From assembly GCA_041395105.1 (NCBI GenBank), contig JAWLBB010000008.1, positions 62,001 to 126,000 on the forward strand: 64,000 nucleotides of DNA, given 5' to 3'. A program made the translations under genes and the position numbers. This document shows positions 10,056-19,493 of this stretch, piece by piece; positions within the stretch are counted from its first letter, which is position 1; every line of letters begins with the position of its first letter. The DNA is from Opitutaceae bacterium. GTDB taxonomy: Bacteria; Verrucomicrobiota; Verrucomicrobiia; Opitutales; Opitutaceae. The notes below the pieces were generated by a model. That model had not been told where the DNA came from and searched no databases. It saw only the letters and a list, made by a program, of their open reading frames with translations.

Positions 10056-11330
10056 TCAGTAGATGAGGGAGCGGAAATCCTGGATCCGGTGAAAGGTGAT
10101 CAGGTTGGTGTCGTGGGCGTTGCGGGCCTTGCGGTCGCCGGATCGGGAGAGCACGACGAGGTCGTCACCGTCGATGGCCATCGAGGCGTAGTGCCGGGCG
10201 CAATTGGCGGTCTCACCGATTGCAACCATCCCGGCAAAGACCCAATCCACCAGATTGGTGGAGAAGTGGAGTTGGAGGCGCGAGCGCTGGTTGTCGGCCA
10301 GTCCGTAGCGGTCGGACGGCAGGGTCTCGAGTCGGCGCATGCTGTCGGTGGCCTGTGAACTGAGCAGCCAATAGGTTGCCGTCGTCCCGTCGTGGAGAAG
10401 GTGGAACTTCATCTGGCCGCCGGGAGTTGGCAGGTAGCAAAGCCTGACACCCGAGGGTGCGGCCTCAAACCCGAAGGTCATGGCGCCTTCGCCGGGATTG
10501 GGACCGGCTTCTCGGACGCGTGCAACGAGGGCGTAATTGGTCAATCCGGTATGGGCCCGCATCCAGAGGTGGAAGGTGCGTCCGGTTGGATCGTACCAGA
10601 CATGATTCCGGTCAAGGATCTGGACGATGTTCGTCTCCAGCCATCCGATCGGTGCTGCTCCGCGTTTGCCATCGGGGGTCATCCAGATCGCGGGAAAACG
10701 GCTCGGATAGAACGGTATGCCGAAGCCGTCGAATCCGGTGTCGTCGATGACCTCGTGAAAGGCCGGGGCGTCTGCCAGGGTCCATGCTTCGGGCAGGGTG
10801 AGGTCTTCGTCTGCTTTCGCCCGCATGACGACGGGCTGAAGCTCGCTGGGATACCACCCGTTGACCCGGTCTGTCTTGCGACGTTCCATTACCAGGTAAA
10901 CGCATCCGTGGGCATGCCAGACATTGGCGGGGGCCTGATGCCAGAATTCGCCGTCGGTCAGCAGGTGCGCCCCGCTCCAGGAGATGCCGTTGTCGTTTGA
11001 TCGGGCGATTTTCAGATCGCCCCGGTGACCGAGGACATAGAGCCGTCCACCCGCGGCAAGGGGCCGTCCATGGTAGAGATCGAGGTCGGCCCGGTGGGTC
11101 CAGGATTGGCCGCCGTCATCCGAAGTCATGACCTGGCAGACCAGACCTTCGTGGGCCGGTTTGGGTGATCCGTCGGGATTCGGTTTTTCATTCTGGCGGA
11201 GGCTTCCGACGTCCATTGTCGCGACGATGCGGCCGTTTGGGCACCGCCAGATTCCGGGACTGTAGGCGCAGATGTTCTCCGGATCCCCGGACTGGAAGAG
11301 GACCCGGTGGTCCTGGGCGAGTGGTTTCAT
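10056..11330 (-). CDS. BNR/Asp-box (sialidase-like propeller) protein
   Basis: About 424 residues with a sialidase-superfamily propeller signature: Asp-box motifs SDDGGQSW and SNDNGISW near the N-terminal third, plus repeated short blade motifs. The family contains sialidases and many uncharacterised glycan-active proteins; catalytic sialidase residues (arginine triad, Tyr/Glu pair) cannot be assigned with confidence. No signal peptide is visible. The ATG at 11330 overlaps the stop of the upstream acetyltransferase gene (ATGA), implying translational coupling. The open frame extends upstream to 11546, but that part is arginine/proline-rich shadow sequence. The 31-bp inverted repeat lies just beyond its 3' end. 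Confidence 0.75.
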   Translation of the reverse strand: MKPLAQDHRVLFQSGDPENICAYSPGIWRCPNGRIVATMDVGSLRQNEKPNPDGSPKPAHEGLVCQVMTSDDGGQSWTHRADLDLYHGRPLAAGGRLYVLGHRGDLKIARSNDNGISWSGAHLLTDGEFWHQAPANVWHAHGCVYLVMERRKTDRVNGWYPSELQPVVMRAKADEDLTLPEAWTLADAPAFHEVIDDTGFDGFGIPFYPSRFPAIWMTPDGKRGAAPIGWLETNIVQILDRNHVWYDPTGRTFHLWMRAHTGLTNYALVARVREAGPNPGEGAMTFGFEAAPSGVRLCYLPTPGGQMKFHLLHDGTTATYWLLSSQATDSMRRLETLPSDRYGLADNQRSRLQLHFSTNLVDWVFAGMVAIGETANCARHYASMAIDGDDLVVLSRSGDRKARNAHDTNLITFHRIQDFRSLIY

Positions 11331-11776
11331 GTGAGCCGGAGGATGATGTCGCCGTCGTCGAGCAGGCCGGATTCTTTGAAGCCGGATTGCGCATACATAC
11401 GGGCGGCGACCTGGTTGTCTGGCTTGTGCATGGTCAGGATGACTCTGGCGCCGAGTGCCCGCATCTCGGCGATGGCGAGTTTGAGGGCGACGGTTCCATA
11501 CCCTTTCCCCTGATGTTGGCGGTCGATCATGAATCGGAACAGCCAATAGGTTTCCGGATCCTCGGGATCGTTTTCAGGGCAGAAGGCGAGGAATCCGACG
11601 GGCCGTCCGGCTGCGCAGATGGCTCGCAAGTGGTAATGGGGCTCAAACCTAGACTCGGCGATCGTGTCGACATTGGAAGCCACGAAGGAGGCCTGCTCCG
11701 GGTGGAGCGACAGGCGGACGCAATCGACCCAGTTGTCCCGGGTGACCTCACGGAGGGAGATCTCGGCCCCGTTCAT
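11327..11776 (-). CDS. GNAT-family N-acetyltransferase, spermine/spermidine-type
   Basis: 149-residue single-domain GNAT protein transferring an acetyl group from acetyl-CoA to an amine. The acetyl-CoA loop reads RQHQGKGYGT, followed by the helix VALKLAIAEMRALGA. The C-terminal NQVAARMYAQSGFKESG matches the usual NxxAxxxYxxxGF motif. The N-terminal LREVTRDNWVDCVRLSL with an ASN segment resembles BltD/SpeG-like polyamine acetyltransferases, but substrate specificity is inference. The start is taken at ATG 11776; a GTG at 11788 adds four residues. The stop overlaps the next gene's ATG by 4 bp, so both are probably one operon. Confidence 0.85.
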   Translation of the reverse strand: MNGAEISLREVTRDNWVDCVRLSLHPEQASFVASNVDTIAESRFEPHYHLRAICAAGRPVGFLAFCPENDPEDPETYWLFRFMIDRQHQGKGYGTVALKLAIAEMRALGARVILTMHKPDNQVAARMYAQSGFKESGLLDDGDIILRLT

Positions 11777-11823
11777 CGGGCTAGCCACGCGAATCCGGGG
11801 GACTCCTCATGCCGGTGGTTCGG

Positions 11824-12138
11824 TCAAACGACGAAGGAGCAGCAGTAGTCGGTGAGTTGCCGGATCTTGAGGTTGAATTTCGACTGGCCGGGAACGTCAA
11901 AGGTATCGCCCGTCTGAAAAGTCTTCCACCCGTCTGCTCCAGGCAGAAGCACGTCCAGATTGCCCGAGATGATCTCGATGACCTCCTTCTCGTTCGTATT
12001 GAATTCGTATTCTCCCGGGAGCATGATCCCCAGCGTCTTCTTCGAGCCATCGGGAAAGATCACCGAGCGGCTGGTGACCTTTCCGTCGAAATAGACGTTC
12101 GCTTTCCTGACCACGGAGACATTGTTGAATTCTGTCAT
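11824..12138 (-). CDS. ppnP: Pyrimidine/purine nucleoside phosphorylase (PpnP/YaiE, DUF1255)
   Basis: 104-residue cupin-fold protein of the PpnP family, which cleaves nucleosides with phosphate to free base and ribose 1-phosphate. Family features seen are [21 protein letters not shown] near the start (conserved N/V-x-x-K-A-N-x-Y-F-x-G-K-x-x-S), PGEYEFNT, and the C-terminal [10 protein letters not shown]. Length is typical (about 95-105). ATG 12138 is chosen over the GTG two codons upstream because AGGA is about 10 nt before it. It lies 47 bp upstream of the acetyltransferase on the same strand and may be co-transcribed. Confidence 0.92.
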   Translation of the reverse strand: MTEFNNVSVVRKANVYFDGKVTSRSVIFPDGSKKTLGIMLPGEYEFNTNEKEVIEIISGNLDVLLPGADGWKTFQTGDTFDVPGQSKFNLKIRQLTDYCCSFVV

Positions 12139-12238
12139 ACGCACTCATTCCTAATCGGGATCGGGCTCCGGGGTCCAGTCCGTTCGACGGCGAAAGGAGG
12201 GTGGCGGGTGCGGCCGGCCCTTCCGGGTGTTCCGCGCG

Positions 12239-12649
12239 TCACTCGAAGGTGATTTCTCTGGACCTCAGGAACTCGCGGGCGCTCTCCAGCAGGAAACCCT
12301 CCTCGAAGTGGAACCAGGCCTTCCGCTCATCCGGGAAGTCGTGCAGGGCCTGCTTGAAGGAGGCGAAGGGTCTGGGACCATTGACGGCCCGGGCGAGACT
12401 TCGACGGGCTTCGCCCTCAGGAAGCGTTTCGATATAATCCTCCATGATGACGAACTCGTCCCGCGAATCGAGCGGGTCGATGGTGAGGAAGCGGTCCGGC
12501 TCGCTTTCCACCAGGTCGATCGCTTCCTGTTGGGTGTCACCCGGGTCCTGAGGGATGGCAAAAACATCCCCGTTTGTCCTGTCCAGATACCACATTTTCC
12601 CGGAGCGGTCATCCAGGGCTTGAGCCACAAGCCCGACATCGACTTTCAT
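12239..12649 (-). CDS. UPF0158 family protein
   Basis: 136-residue acidic protein that matches the UPF0158 family by architecture: an N-terminal VGLVAQALDD segment, a central YLDRTNGDVFAI hydrophobic strand, then FLTIDPLDSRDEFVIMEDYIETL and the C-terminal pattern FKQALHDFPDERKAWFHFEE. The family is small, soluble and of unknown function. ATG 12649 places the conserved VDVGLVAQAL start at the N-terminus; a 13-codon upstream extension is possible. No obvious promoter. It sits upstream of ppnP on the same strand across a gap of about 100 bp. Confidence 0.85.
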   Translation of the reverse strand: MKVDVGLVAQALDDRSGKMWYLDRTNGDVFAIPQDPGDTQQEAIDLVESEPDRFLTIDPLDSRDEFVIMEDYIETLPEGEARRSLARAVNGPRPFASFKQALHDFPDERKAWFHFEEGFLLESAREFLRSREITFE

Positions 12650-12863
12650 GGCATCACCATAGCGGAAAGACGGCGGTTGTGAAGTCAAAGCAGCCCTCAG
12701 GTGAGGCTTTCCGAAGGCACGGGCCTTGACTTGCTCTGCCTGGAGAAATCATTTGTGTGAACGCCTGATGGATGGGATTCTATCGCGGTCAAGGTGGGAG
12801 AAAATCGATCCCGTCCCGTTGCGATATGGGAATTCACCACTATCTAGGTGAAATCCAAGAATA

Positions 12864-14939
12864 ATGGACCCGATAATCAGAGCTTCTTTCCTTCTTCTTT
12901 TCCCTGCCCTGGCCTCGATGGCGTGCGCCCAGGTTCGGATCGGCACGGGCACAGTTGACACGCTTTACAAGGCCAATTGTGCGACCTGTCACGGGCAGAA
13001 TCTGGAGGGCGGCCAGGGCTCTTCGCTCGTCGATGCGTATTGGACGCACGGTGATTCGGATGAGGCGATCGCGCAGTCGATTGCGGAAGGTTTTCCGGAC
13101 ATGGGCATGATCCCGTGGAAGAATGCGCTGACGGAGGAACAGATCCGGTCACTCGTCATCTACATCCGTGAACAGGGCCAATTGGCCCAAGCGGGGCGGA
13201 CAAAGGCGCGGGTCGAGCCGCTCGGCGGAGTTTTCGCCTCGGACCTCCATCACTTCACCCTCGAGAAGATCGTCGAGATCGACGACATCCTCTGGTCGAT
13301 GGCCTTCATGCCGGACGGCGCGATTCTCCTGGCCGAGCGCGATGGCCCCCTCTGGCGCTACGCGGATGGTGTGAAGCACCGGGTTGAGGAAACGCCTGCA
13401 GTCTGGCAGCACGGACAGGGCGGATTGATGGAGGTCGCGCTTCACCCGGATTATACTCAGAACGGCTGGATCTATCTCGGTTTCAGCGAGAATACCGGTG
13501 CGATGGACGACGGCAAGGAGGCCGGGATGACCGCGGTGGTCCGGGGACGGATCAAAGATGACAGATGGGTGGATCAGGAAGAGATTTTTCGTGTGCCCGA
13601 GGAATTCCACATCGCTTCCGGCGTTCACTTCGGCACCCGTTTTGTCTTCAGGGATGGTTATCTCTTTTTCTCGATCGGCGAACGGGGTCGGCAGGAAATG
13701 GCCCAGGATCTCACACGACCCAATGGCAAAATCCATCGCATTCACGACGATGGCCGGATTCCTTCGGACAATCCGTTCGTGAATGAGCCGGGCGCCTTCA
13801 AGAGCATCTGGAGTTACGGGCACCGCAACCCCCAGGGCCTCGACCTGGATCCGCGGACGGGCGAGCTCTGGGAAACGGAGCATGGTCCCCGTGGTGGGGA
13901 TGAGACCAATTTGATCCGGCCCGGTCTGAACTACGGGTGGCCGGTCATCACCTACGGGATGAATTACGACGGTACTCCGATAACCGACCTGACGGCGAAG
14001 AAAGGGATGGAACAGCCCATGCACCATTGGACCCCGTCGATTGCCGTCTGCGGGATCGATTTTTATGAGGGCGATCTCTTTCCACGCTGGAAGAACAACC
14101 TGCTGGTTACCGGTCTCGCGTCCGAAGAACTGCATCGCCTGGTCATCGAGGACAACAAGGTGGTGAAGGACGAGGTCATCCTGAAGGGCCAGGGACGGGT
14201 GCGCGATGTCCTGAGCGGGCCGGACGGACACATCTACCTGGCGCTGAATTCGCGGGGACCCAACCGTGGCGGGCTCTTCCGGTTGAATCCTGTAGCCGAA
14301 TCAAACAACTGGCGGAGCCTGTTTGACGGAGAGACCCTCGACGGCTGGACGGTCCGGGACGGGACCTCAACCGTGTTGGTCGATGATGGCATGATGGTTG
14401 CGGTGCATCAGGGGACAACCGGGCACACCTACCTGGTCACGGAGGAACGCTTCTCCGACTTCATTCTCGAACTCGACGTCAAGGTGATCGGGGATCTAAA
14501 TTCCGGAATCCTTCTTCGAGGGATCGCGGATCCGGCCGTCAAGGGGGGCAAGGTACACGGCTACCAGATGGAGATTGATCAATCGCCGCGGCAATGGACC
14601 GGAGGCATTTTTGAGGAGATGGGCCGGGGGTGGCTCTACTCGCTCGACGGCCGGGACGAGGCAAGGGCCGCCTACCGGCCGTCAGCCTGGAACCACTACC
14701 GGATCGAGGCGATCGGCGACATTCTCCGCATCTGGGTCAACGGAGTTCCGACGCTCAACCTGAAGGACGACCGGACAGCTGAAGGGGTGATCGGTTTCCA
14801 GATCCACAACCTGCCCAAGGAGGGCGGCGGCGGGGCGGTCTTCATCCGCAATGTCCGGATCCTGACCGAGAATCCAGTCAATCAATACCGGGCGATCGGG
14901 ATTCCGGTGGAGACAGCGCAGGTGGATGCGGTGAACTGA
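12864..14939 (+). CDS. Exported cytochrome c / PQQ-type sugar dehydrogenase / DUF1080 fusion
   Basis: 691-residue periplasmic multidomain protein. A signal peptide (about 1-22, cleaved after ACA) is followed by a monoheme cytochrome c domain with CATCH at 39-43 and probable Met ligand in PDMGMIP near 80. Residues about 125-475 form a soluble glucose/sorbosone dehydrogenase-type propeller: GYLFFSIGERG, YGHRNPQGLD and ETEHGPRGGDETN, with PQQ-binding-like His/Arg motifs. Residues about 485-675 form a DUF1080 (3-keto-disaccharide hydrolase, concanavalin-like) domain starting NWRSLFDGETLDGW. The dehydrogenase would pass electrons to its own heme; the lectin-like domain may bind or process the sugar. 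It is monocistronic, with no close partners. Confidence 0.88.
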   Translation: MDPIIRASFLLLFPALASMACAQVRIGTGTVDTLYKANCATCHGQNLEGGQGSSLVDAYWTHGDSDEAIAQSIAEGFPDMGMIPWKNALTEEQIRSLVIYIREQGQLAQAGRTKARVEPLGGVFASDLHHFTLEKIVEIDDILWSMAFMPDGAILLAERDGPLWRYADGVKHRVEETPAVWQHGQGGLMEVALHPDYTQNGWIYLGFSENTGAMDDGKEAGMTAVVRGRIKDDRWVDQEEIFRVPEEFHIASGVHFGTRFVFRDGYLFFSIGERGRQEMAQDLTRPNGKIHRIHDDGRIPSDNPFVNEPGAFKSIWSYGHRNPQGLDLDPRTGELWETEHGPRGGDETNLIRPGLNYGWPVITYGMNYDGTPITDLTAKKGMEQPMHHWTPSIAVCGIDFYEGDLFPRWKNNLLVTGLASEELHRLVIEDNKVVKDEVILKGQGRVRDVLSGPDGHIYLALNSRGPNRGGLFRLNPVAESNNWRSLFDGETLDGWTVRDGTSTVLVDDGMMVAVHQGTTGHTYLVTEERFSDFILELDVKVIGDLNSGILLRGIADPAVKGGKVHGYQMEIDQSPRQWTGGIFEEMGRGWLYSLDGRDEARAAYRPSAWNHYRIEAIGDILRIWVNGVPTLNLKDDRTAEGVIGFQIHNLPKEGGGGAVFIRNVRILTENPVNQYRAIGIPVETAQVDAVN

Positions 14940-15011
14940 TTCCGGCCGTCACGGGCGACGGTTGGTGAGTCCGGAGGGCCGGACCTTTGGGGGAGCGGAT
15001 CGTCTCCCGGT

Positions 15012-16109
15012 TCAGGAGTGTTCCTGTTGCCTCGAGATGGCTGAATTGACCATGATGAGTTCCCCGAGGTTTTCCGGGGTGATCAGGCCGACCAACTGGC
15101 CGGAGGAGTCGAGAACGGGCAGGGCCGGGCAATTGCAGGCATTCATGGTCTGAAAGGCTTTTTCGAATGAATCGTGGAGATGCACGGTCGGGATGTCCCG
15201 GTGCATGTGGGTCACGACGAGTTCGTTGGGTCCCCCCTGCTTGAGTCCGTTGATCATGTCTTCCCGGGTGAGGATACCCGCCACCGAACCATCGCCGGCG
15301 ACGACCGGGAATTCGTGCTGGGTGCCGCTGAGGAGCAGGTCCACCGCGTCCTGCAGGACGGCACCACGGGTGAGTTTCTCAAACCGCTTGACCATGACGT
15401 CCGAAACGGAGAGCCCCCGGGTCATCGCCTGCATCCGGGTCATGGTGGCTTCCTGGGCGGCGCCAAAATAGACAAAGACGGCGATCAGTACCAGGATGAA
15501 GTTGTAGTTGAACAGGCCGACGATACCGAGAAAGACGGCGAAGGCCTGGCCGACCGAGGCGGCGATTTGGGTCGCCCGTGCCCGGTCCATGCGAAAACTG
15601 AGGATGGCGCGCAACATCCGGCCGCCGTCCATCGGGAAGGCGGGCAGCAGGTTGAAGGCGACCAGAATCAGGTTCACGGCGAGGAGGGCATCGAGGAGGG
15701 CGATGCCGGTCGCCTGTTCGGGGGTGACGGATGCGACGCTGCCGATTCGGGCACCGAAGGCGAAGAGGATCAGGGCGATGACCACGTTGACGGCGGGCCC
15801 GGCTGCCGCGACGACCAGTTCCTGACCGGGGCGCTCGGGCATCCGTTCCAGTCGGGCGAGGCCGCCGATCGGGAGCAGGGTGATATCCGGGGTCCTGATC
15901 CCGTAGCGTCGGGCGGCGAAGGCATGCCCGAATTCGTGCAGAAGCACGCAGGCAAAGAGTATGAGTATGAAGATGACACCGGCGAGGGCGGCGACGGGTC
16001 CGGCATGCCGATAGGAGGCGAAGCCATAGAAGGCGAGGAGGATGAGGAAGGTCGCGTGGACCCTGACTTCAATCCCGGAGACGGTGGCGATGCGGAATGA
16101 CCATTTCAT
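15012..16109 (-). CDS. Site-2 protease family (M50) membrane metalloprotease with CBS pair
   Basis: Multi-pass membrane protein of 365 residues. The zinc motif HEFGH is near 58-62 of the ATG-started protein, and the second conserved motif NLLPAFPMDGGR (about 153-164) supplies the metal-ligand Asp. Hydrophobic segments flank both motifs, and two C-terminal CBS domains (about 230-290 and 295-355) could sense adenine nucleotides. This is the SpoIVFB-like class 3 S2P plan. ATG 16109 is chosen over TTG 16121 because the conserved KWSFRIATVSGIEVRVH begins there. It may cleave membrane-bound regulators; no anti-sigma factor neighbours are present. Convergent with the dehydrogenase gene. Confidence 0.9.
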   Translation of the reverse strand: MKWSFRIATVSGIEVRVHATFLILLAFYGFASYRHAGPVAALAGVIFILILFACVLLHEFGHAFAARRYGIRTPDITLLPIGGLARLERMPERPGQELVVAAAGPAVNVVIALILFAFGARIGSVASVTPEQATGIALLDALLAVNLILVAFNLLPAFPMDGGRMLRAILSFRMDRARATQIAASVGQAFAVFLGIVGLFNYNFILVLIAVFVYFGAAQEATMTRMQAMTRGLSVSDVMVKRFEKLTRGAVLQDAVDLLLSGTQHEFPVVAGDGSVAGILTREDMINGLKQGGPNELVVTHMHRDIPTVHLHDSFEKAFQTMNACNCPALPVLDSSGQLVGLITPENLGELIMVNSAISRQQEHS

Positions 16110-16435
16110 GAATGAGCGCAAGTCTCGGTCTGAATCGCTCCGGGGTCAATCGGTCAGAAACGGGAGGCCGCATTCTGTCTCGGTGAGGCGGACCGATTCT
16201 CTGGATTGGATCCGGCGTTTTCCGCTCAATCGCGCCTGGAGTGCAGTCGCTTCACCACAGGCGCCGGGTCCGCTTCTCGCGATCCATCCCATCTTTTTTC
16301 CCGAAGCATTGCGCGTTTCGGACCCGAAAAAACGTATTTGGGGATAGAGGAAGGCGTTGCGTGGCCCTTCTGCGCGTGACGGTCCGGTAGTTCACCAGAA
16401 ACGGGAATGATTATTTATGGGCAAGGAGGAAATTC
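16110..16435. other. 326-bp intergenic region with a strong ribosome-binding site
   Basis: Divergent intergenic space between the S2P gene and the RCC1 protein gene. No conserved small ORF or RNA fold is recognised. A textbook Shine-Dalgarno AAGGAGG at 16423-16429, 6 nt before the ATG at 16436, is the clearest signal and is unusually good for this window. Confidence 0.6.
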
Positions 16436-18235
16436 ATGTCACGGATACCAACATACGGGGCGGCCCTGCTGGGGCTGTGCCTGTCCGCGGCTTCGGCAGT
16501 GCGGACATTCGGGGACGGAGGCGAACTCTGGGGAATGGGCGACAACTCGGGGGGCCAACTGGGTCTGGCCGTTGATTCGAGCACGGTCCCCGTCCTGATC
16601 GACACCGAGGTGACCGCGGTGGCGGCGAGCCTCCATCACACACTCTATATCACCGATGACGGCTGTCTATGGGGAATGGGGCGCAATACCTATGGCCAGC
16701 TGGGAACTGGGGACACGGACGGCCGCACCGAGCCCGCCTTCATTGATGATGGCGTCCGGGACGTGCTCACCTCCTGGTATCACACTTTCTACATCAAATA
16801 TGACGGCACGTTATGGGGAATGGGCCGGAACCAGGTCGGCCAGCTTGGTCTGGGTGATGTGAAGGATCGTCCGGCCCCCGTGATGATCAAGACCGATGTG
16901 ATTCAGGCCGTCCCCAGCTATGGTCACAGTCTGTTGATCCAGTCCGACGGATCGCTTTGGGGAATGGGGCCGGGCCGATACGGTCGCCTGGGGACGGGCA
17001 ATGAGTCGGATCACTTTACCCCGTATCGAATCTGTGGTGACGTCATGGCGGCGGCGGCCGGCTCCTTACATTCGCTTATCCTGAAGGCCGATGGGAATCT
17101 CTACGGGATGGGGAAGAGCATACCGGGTGCTCTCGGTCATGGGGACAGCCTGAGCCATCTCTCGCCGGACTGGATCGCCTCCGGGGTCAGGGATCTGGAT
17201 GGATCGATGAATTCGACCTACTTCATCAGGACCGATGCCACCCTTTGGGGAATGGGCGCAAATAGCTACGGACAATTGGGGACTGGAGACGAGGTAAAGC
17301 GGGTGCGGCCAATCCTGATTGAAAGTGGGGTGAAATCGGTCGTGGCGGGTGACTACCATGCGCTCTTTATCAGGGACGACGACACGCTTTGGGGGATGGG
17401 CGGGAATTCCGCCGGTCAGTTGGGGGTCGGGGACGAGACCGATCGAGCAATTCCCGTTGAGGTAGCCGTGGACGTCCATACCGCCGCCGTCGGAGCATCG
17501 CACAGCCTGTTTATCGTGGGCTGGCGGGCGCCGGTTCCCGAGATCCTGCAACCCCCGCAGAGCGTGACGGTTGCTCCGGGTGGCTCGGCCTGTTTTGAAG
17601 TCGTGACAACGCGAAAACCGGGTGAGCACTACATCTGGAAAAAGGACGGTGAGACGATTGGAGAGGATCGTGCGGTCCTGAATCTGGTCGATGTGGGTCC
17701 GGCGGATGCCGGCTTCTACTGTGTCTGTGTTCGGACGGAAGGCGGCGAAGTCACCTGTCGGACGGTGATGCTGGGTATCAGCGAAACGCTCAATGACGGG
17801 GTTCATCTGGAGAATATGTCATCGCGCGGGCTGGTGGAGCCCGGCGGTCGGATGCTCATCCTCGGGTTTGTGATTGGCGGGGAAGTTCCTCGTCGGGTGC
17901 TGGTCCGGGCGATCGGTCCCGGGCTGACCGGCTTCGGGGTTGAGGGGGTCCTTGAGAATCCGGCACTCAGGATCATGAAGAGCGTCGATGGGGCACCTGT
18001 CTGGGTCGCCTCAAATGATGATTGGGTGGACAGTGCAGAATTGGCCGCGGCCAGCCGGGAGGTGGGGGCGTTCGCTCTGCCGGAGGGCAGTTGCGATGCG
18101 GCGATCCTGACCTGGCTCGAACCGGGTGCCTATACGGCCCAGGTATTCGGAGCGGATGGAGAGACGGGCGTGGCCTTGGCGGAAGTCTACGAGGTGAGAC
18201 CGACCAATCCCGGCGGGCTGACTCAATCAGATTGA
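16436..18235 (+). CDS. Secreted RCC1-repeat / Ig-like protein
   Basis: 599-residue exported protein. A signal peptide (1 to about 21, ending ASA) is followed by seven RCC1-like blades, each with LWGMG (LYGMG in the fifth) at residues 31, 78, 126, 174, 222, 270 and 318, a regular 48-residue period that closes a seven-bladed propeller. An Ig-like domain follows at about 370-447 (IWKKDGETIG ... DAGFYCVCV). A C-terminal beta-rich domain at about 455-590 begins LENMSSRGLVEPGG and includes VRAIGPGLTGFG, a module that recurs in Verrucomicrobia surface proteins. The role is probably surface or extracellular binding; no catalytic residues are seen. The start is fixed by a strong SD at 16423-16429. Monocistronic. 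Confidence 0.85.
   Translation: MSRIPTYGAALLGLCLSAASAVRTFGDGGELWGMGDNSGGQLGLAVDSSTVPVLIDTEVTAVAASLHHTLYITDDGCLWGMGRNTYGQLGTGDTDGRTEPAFIDDGVRDVLTSWYHTFYIKYDGTLWGMGRNQVGQLGLGDVKDRPAPVMIKTDVIQAVPSYGHSLLIQSDGSLWGMGPGRYGRLGTGNESDHFTPYRICGDVMAAAAGSLHSLILKADGNLYGMGKSIPGALGHGDSLSHLSPDWIASGVRDLDGSMNSTYFIRTDATLWGMGANSYGQLGTGDEVKRVRPILIESGVKSVVAGDYHALFIRDDDTLWGMGGNSAGQLGVGDETDRAIPVEVAVDVHTAAVGASHSLFIVGWRAPVPEILQPPQSVTVAPGGSACFEVVTTRKPGEHYIWKKDGETIGEDRAVLNLVDVGPADAGFYCVCVRTEGGEVTCRTVMLGISETLNDGVHLENMSSRGLVEPGGRMLILGFVIGGEVPRRVLVRAIGPGLTGFGVEGVLENPALRIMKSVDGAPVWVASNDDWVDSAELAAASREVGAFALPEGSCDAAILTWLEPGAYTAQVFGADGETGVALAEVYEVRPTNPGGLTQSD
16526..17525 (+). repeat. Tandem RCC1 coding repeats (7 units of about 144 bp)
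   Basis: The DNA segment TGGGGAATGGG or a one- or two-base variant recurs at intervals of about 144 bp, in frame, each encoding the WGMG core. The between-unit sequence is diverged, so this is an old protein repeat rather than a recent DNA expansion. Confidence 0.8.
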
Positions 18236-18497
18236 GATCGATACTGTGGGGGAGATCACTTGAGGGGTGCCTCACTCTGATTGCGGTGGACGAGTGGGAA
18301 AGTCACCGCAGACCCGCAGTGTCCGAGGCCGAGGAGCCGACGTTCCAATATGGGGGTCTTCGGAGCTGAGGGGTTTACTGGACGTTGCCACGAGCGTTCC
18401 GGGGCGAAAGTCGGATTCGGTTGTCGGACTGCACCGGTCCGTTGTGAGAGCGCTATGGGAATTGGCAGGCGGTGGGTGGTTTCGTATTCATCCGGGT

Positions 18498-19493
18498 ATG
18501 CCACGCTACGGATTCAATTTCCTCTGGATGTTCATCTGCCCGGAAGACCGTGTGCCGGGTCCGGTCGATGAGAAAGCCCTGGATTTCATGGTCGCGCACG
18601 GGTTTGATTTCGTCCGCCTGCCCACGGATTATCGCTTCTGGATATCGGATCATCGCTATGAGGAGCCGGAGGAGGCGCCTCTCAAGGCGATCGACGGCTA
18701 TATCGCCGCCTGCCGGCAGCGGAGGCTCCACGCCAACCTGAATCTGCACCGGGCGCCGGGGTATTGCATCAATCGTCCCGACTTGGAGATTCACAATCTC
18801 TGGACAGACGAAATCGCGCAGGATGCCTTTGTTTTTCAGTGGGAGATGTTTGCCCGGCGCTACAAGGGCATTTCCGGTGACGAGCTGAGTTTTGACCTGG
18901 TCAACGAGGCACCCCACGTGGGCCGTGATCATTTCACGCGCGAGGTCTACGAGAAAATCATGCGCCGGACAACGGCGGCCATCCGCGCGATCGATCCGCA
19001 ACGACCGGTCACGGTGGACGGGATCAACGGCGGAGGCGGGGCCATTCCCGAGTTGGCGGACCTCGGGGTGGTTCACAGCACGCGGGGGTATGCCCCCATG
19101 ACGGTATCCCATCACCGGGCCGGTTGGTGGAATTTCGAAGGGGAATGGCCGGAGCCGGTTTACCCGCATCGCGATGCGGACGGCAAGTATTGGGACAAGG
19201 AGGCTTTGCGGTTATTCTACCAACCGTGGCTCGATGTTCAGGCGAAAGGGGTCGACGTTCATGTGGGCGAATTCGGGTGCTATAAATATACGCCGAATGT
19301 GTCGGCCATCGCCTGGCTGGGGGATCTCCTTTCCCTCTTCAAGGAGTTCGGCTGGGGTTATTCTCCATGGAACTTCAAGGGCGACTTCGGGTTCATCGGA
19401 CATGACCGGCCCGGGGTGCGTTACGAGACCTACGGCGGATATGAGAAAGTCGACCGGCAGTATCTGGATCTGTTGATGGCGAATCGTATTTGA
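18498..19493 (+). CDS. Cellulase-like glycoside hydrolase (GH5-type clan A)
   Basis: 331-residue TIM-barrel hydrolase. FNFLWMF opens the barrel, FDFVRLPTDYRFW matches the GH5 second-strand Arg motif, and LNLHRAPGYCIN resembles the conserved Asn/His strand. The acid/base is E137 in DLVNEAP (classical NEP/NEA) and the nucleophile E258 in VHVGEFGCY. SPWNFKGDFGF near the C-terminus fits the conserved aromatic platform. The upstream in-frame extension to 18267 is rejected because it lacks structure and ATG 18498 begins at the barrel. No signal peptide is visible, so it would be cytoplasmic unless the start is further upstream. It stands immediately before the sugar ABC importer, consistent with oligosaccharide use. 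Confidence 0.85.
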   Translation: MPRYGFNFLWMFICPEDRVPGPVDEKALDFMVAHGFDFVRLPTDYRFWISDHRYEEPEEAPLKAIDGYIAACRQRRLHANLNLHRAPGYCINRPDLEIHNLWTDEIAQDAFVFQWEMFARRYKGISGDELSFDLVNEAPHVGRDHFTREVYEKIMRRTTAAIRAIDPQRPVTVDGINGGGGAIPELADLGVVHSTRGYAPMTVSHHRAGWWNFEGEWPEPVYPHRDADGKYWDKEALRLFYQPWLDVQAKGVDVHVGEFGCYKYTPNVSAIAWLGDLLSLFKEFGWGYSPWNFKGDFGFIGHDRPGVRYETYGGYEKVDRQYLDLLMANRI

